From the NCBI GenBank assembly GCA_964576515.1, contig CAZNUW010000011.1, positions 74,991-138,990 on the forward strand: DNA of 64,000 nt. Reading direction: 5' to 3'. Both the position numbers and the translations under genes were made by a program. Position 1 is the first letter of the stretch. Every line of letters begins with the position of its first letter. This stretch comes from SHVO01 sp964576515 (lineage in GTDB: Bacteria > Pseudomonadota > Alphaproteobacteria > Rhodospirillales > Rhodospirillaceae). The notes under the pieces were generated by a model, which had not been told where the DNA came from, did not search any database, and saw only the letters and a list, made by a program, of their open reading frames with translations. This document shows positions 62,636 through 64,000 of the stretch, piece by piece.

Positions 62636-62825
62636 GAATCCCCCCAAATATCGGCGGGCGGTCCGACCCCCTTGATCGGTCCACACCCGGTTTCACATGC
62701 TAGATGTCCCAGCCTCGGGAATCCGCCCGACAAATCGAACGGCTGGGGCGGGAAAATCGTTTTGCGCTGCAATATGTGTTGTCGGCGCAACGCTCGAGGG
62801 CGGGCGGCCGGTCTTACGGCGGGCC

Positions 62826-63917
62826 TTACTGCGCGCGGTTATGCAACCGCACGTATCCCGGCCCGATCTCCACCTTCAGGCCCAAGCTGCCCGCGACCGC
62901 GTACGAGAACCCTTCCGGGTTGTTCGCTTCAAACAGTCCTGTGATGGTGGTGCGCGCGATGGCGGCATCGTCGATCACGATCCGCGTATCCGAATAGCGC
63001 GAGAATTCCGCCGCCGCCGTCGCGAGGCTGACGCCTTCAAACGCGATCATGCCTTGGCGCCACGCGGTCTCCCGCGCCACCGTGGCGGGCGAGACCGCGG
63101 CCTTGATCAGCCGTGCGCCCAGTCCCACGCCCGCGTCGTCGGCGGTCACGCGCGTGTTCGCCGGCGCGCGCACCAGCGAGGCCGGGCGCGAACGATAGAC
63201 CACATCCACCACGCCTTCCTGCACCAGTACCTCGGCCGGGCGGCCCGGCACATTGCGCACCATGAAACTGGTGCCCACCGCGCGCACTTCCAGCTCGCCC
63301 ACCAGCACCGAGAACGGACGCTCGTGATCCTTGGCCACCGCGAACATCACCTCGCCTTCGCGCAAGTTCACGCTGCGCCGGTCGCGGGTGTAGTCCACCG
63401 CCACATGGGAATGTGTGTTCAACGTCAACACGGACGCGTCGGTCAGCGAAACCAGTTTGATCTCGCCCTTCTTCGACGCGTAAAGCTCCGGCGGCGCGGC
63501 CGGGAATAAGCGGTCGTAGAGATCCGGTCCGAACACCATCGCCGCGGCGAGCCCCGCCGCGACGGCCGCGCCGCCGCGCAGCATCGCGCGGCGCGACGGT
63601 TTTTGCTCCACCGCCAGGGGCGACGCCACCCCTTCCGGGATACACGCGCCGCCGGCTTGATCCGGATTAAAGGTCTCACCCGTGAAGTGCGCGCCCAGCG
63701 CCCGCGCCCGGTCCAGATAGGCGAACGCGGCCTGCGCCCGCGCGAAGGCGCCTTGATGGCGCACATCGGCGGCCAGCCACGCGGCGAGCCCATTGGCTTG
63801 CGCGTCCGTCATGGCGCCGCCGTCGACGCGCGCCGCCCAGTCGGCCGCCGCGCGGTCGATCGGGTTCTCGCTCGTCTCCAGGTCAATCTCCTGGTCTGTC
63901 TCAAGGTCGGGCGTCAC
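62826..63917 (-). CDS. FecR-family anti-sigma/signal transducer
   Basis: 363 residues. The N-terminus is a DUF4880-type domain (AAADWAARVDGGAMTDAQ, FAYLDRARALG), followed by one membrane helix at about residues 112-130 (AAVAAGLAAAMVFGPDL), a FecR domain in the periplasm (VSLTDASVLTLNTHSHVAVDY, REGEVMFAV, VRAVGTSFMVR) and a C-terminal STN-like domain (SLATAAAEFSRYSDTRIVID). It should control an ECF sigma factor in response to a TonB receptor. GTG start at 63917 without a clear ribosome site; a sigma gene upstream would lie beyond the right edge. Confidence 0.9.
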   Translation of the reverse strand: MTPDLETDQEIDLETSENPIDRAAADWAARVDGGAMTDAQANGLAAWLAADVRHQGAFARAQAAFAYLDRARALGAHFTGETFNPDQAGGACIPEGVASPLAVEQKPSRRAMLRGGAAVAAGLAAAMVFGPDLYDRLFPAAPPELYASKKGEIKLVSLTDASVLTLNTHSHVAVDYTRDRRSVNLREGEVMFAVAKDHERPFSVLVGELEVRAVGTSFMVRNVPGRPAEVLVQEGVVDVVYRSRPASLVRAPANTRVTADDAGVGLGARLIKAAVSPATVARETAWRQGMIAFEGVSLATAAAEFSRYSDTRIVIDDAAIARTTITGLFEANNPEGFSYAVAGSLGLKVEIGPGYVRLHNRAQ

Positions 63918-64000
63918 GGTCGTTGAAACTCGCTCACTTATATATAGGCTCTATTCGCGATTCGTATTGATCTGGTGTAGGATGGCGGAAACGCTGGAGG

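Noticed and set aside
62770..62815. TTGCGC / GCGCAA inverted repeat between fecR and receptor 3
   Set aside because: Six-base arms of this composition are expected by chance in GC-rich DNA; no promoter pair could be fitted.
59729..62944. A 1071-codon open frame on the plus strand opposite receptor 3
   Set aside because: It is the antisense of a clear TonB receptor; its translation is Arg/His/Val-rich low-complexity of the kind GC-rich genes give on the opposite strand.
63918..64000. 3' end of an ECF sigma factor gene upstream of fecR
   Set aside because: Three minus-strand frames end in this 83-bp stretch and none can be recognised; an ATG at 63982 on the plus strand is also possible. Too little sequence to call.
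1..64000. CRISPR arrays, prophage or conjugative elements
   Set aside because: No regularly spaced repeats, integrases, phage structural genes or transfer genes were seen; the only mobile unit is the REP-associated transposase.

Overview
The window is GC-rich, densely coded and Gram-negative. An NAD-dependent molybdenum formate dehydrogenase, a cyanide-insensitive quinol oxidase, a cytochrome c', large TonB-dependent receptors with a FecR regulator, and an RND efflux operon under a TetR repressor together suggest an aerobic, oligotrophic alphaproteobacterium (inference from gene content; genus not assignable by eye). No rRNA, tRNA, CRISPR array or prophage was seen.

Left part (1-27.5 kb) is mostly recognisable metabolism and housekeeping: cytochrome c' (38-487); formate dehydrogenase operon fdsG-fdsB-fdsA-fdhD(fdsC)-fdsD (651-6535) behind a dyad operator; a divergent pair of secreted hydrolases, a metallo-beta-lactamase-fold lipoprotein and an amidohydrolase (7.1-10.2 kb); a leftward set with metY, a lipoprotein and a spermidine-synthase-like protein; an outer-membrane barrel; an SDR; a conserved hypothetical; tetR and an RND efflux operon (16.3-23.1 kb); a run of very small membrane proteins around a four-helix membrane protein (23.1-24.8 kb); and cioA-cioB-DUF2474 (25-27.5 kb).

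The right part (27.5-64 kb) is dominated by a four-gene cassette present three times. Each copy has (X) a secreted protein of a family I do not recognise, (2) a lipoprotein with DUF1587/1592/1595/1588/1585-type domains and a CXXCH heme-binding site (planctomycete-type cytochrome), (3) a Tat-exported DUF1552 protein, and (Y) a secreted multi-repeat protein of the COG4315 type. Copy A is leftward (33045-27501, order 2-3-Y-X), copy B rightward (35937-41595, X-2-3-Y), copy C leftward (59609-54121, X-2-3-Y). Three TonB-dependent receptors lie among them: one convergent with copy B, and two close relatives bracketing copy C. FecR lies upstream of the second of these, and the other carries an STN signalling domain. 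I read this as an uncharacterised surface uptake plus periplasmic redox system for unknown substrates, with paralogous versions evolved for different targets.

Between these lie a DUF481 outer-membrane protein, a cyclophilin fused to two HdeA-like repeats, a REP-associated transposase flanked by its repeats (41.65-42.45 kb), a HAD hydrolase, a TPR-sulfotransferase, a secreted hypothetical protein and a secreted serine hydrolase. The window ends just upstream of fecR, where an ECF sigma gene might be expected.
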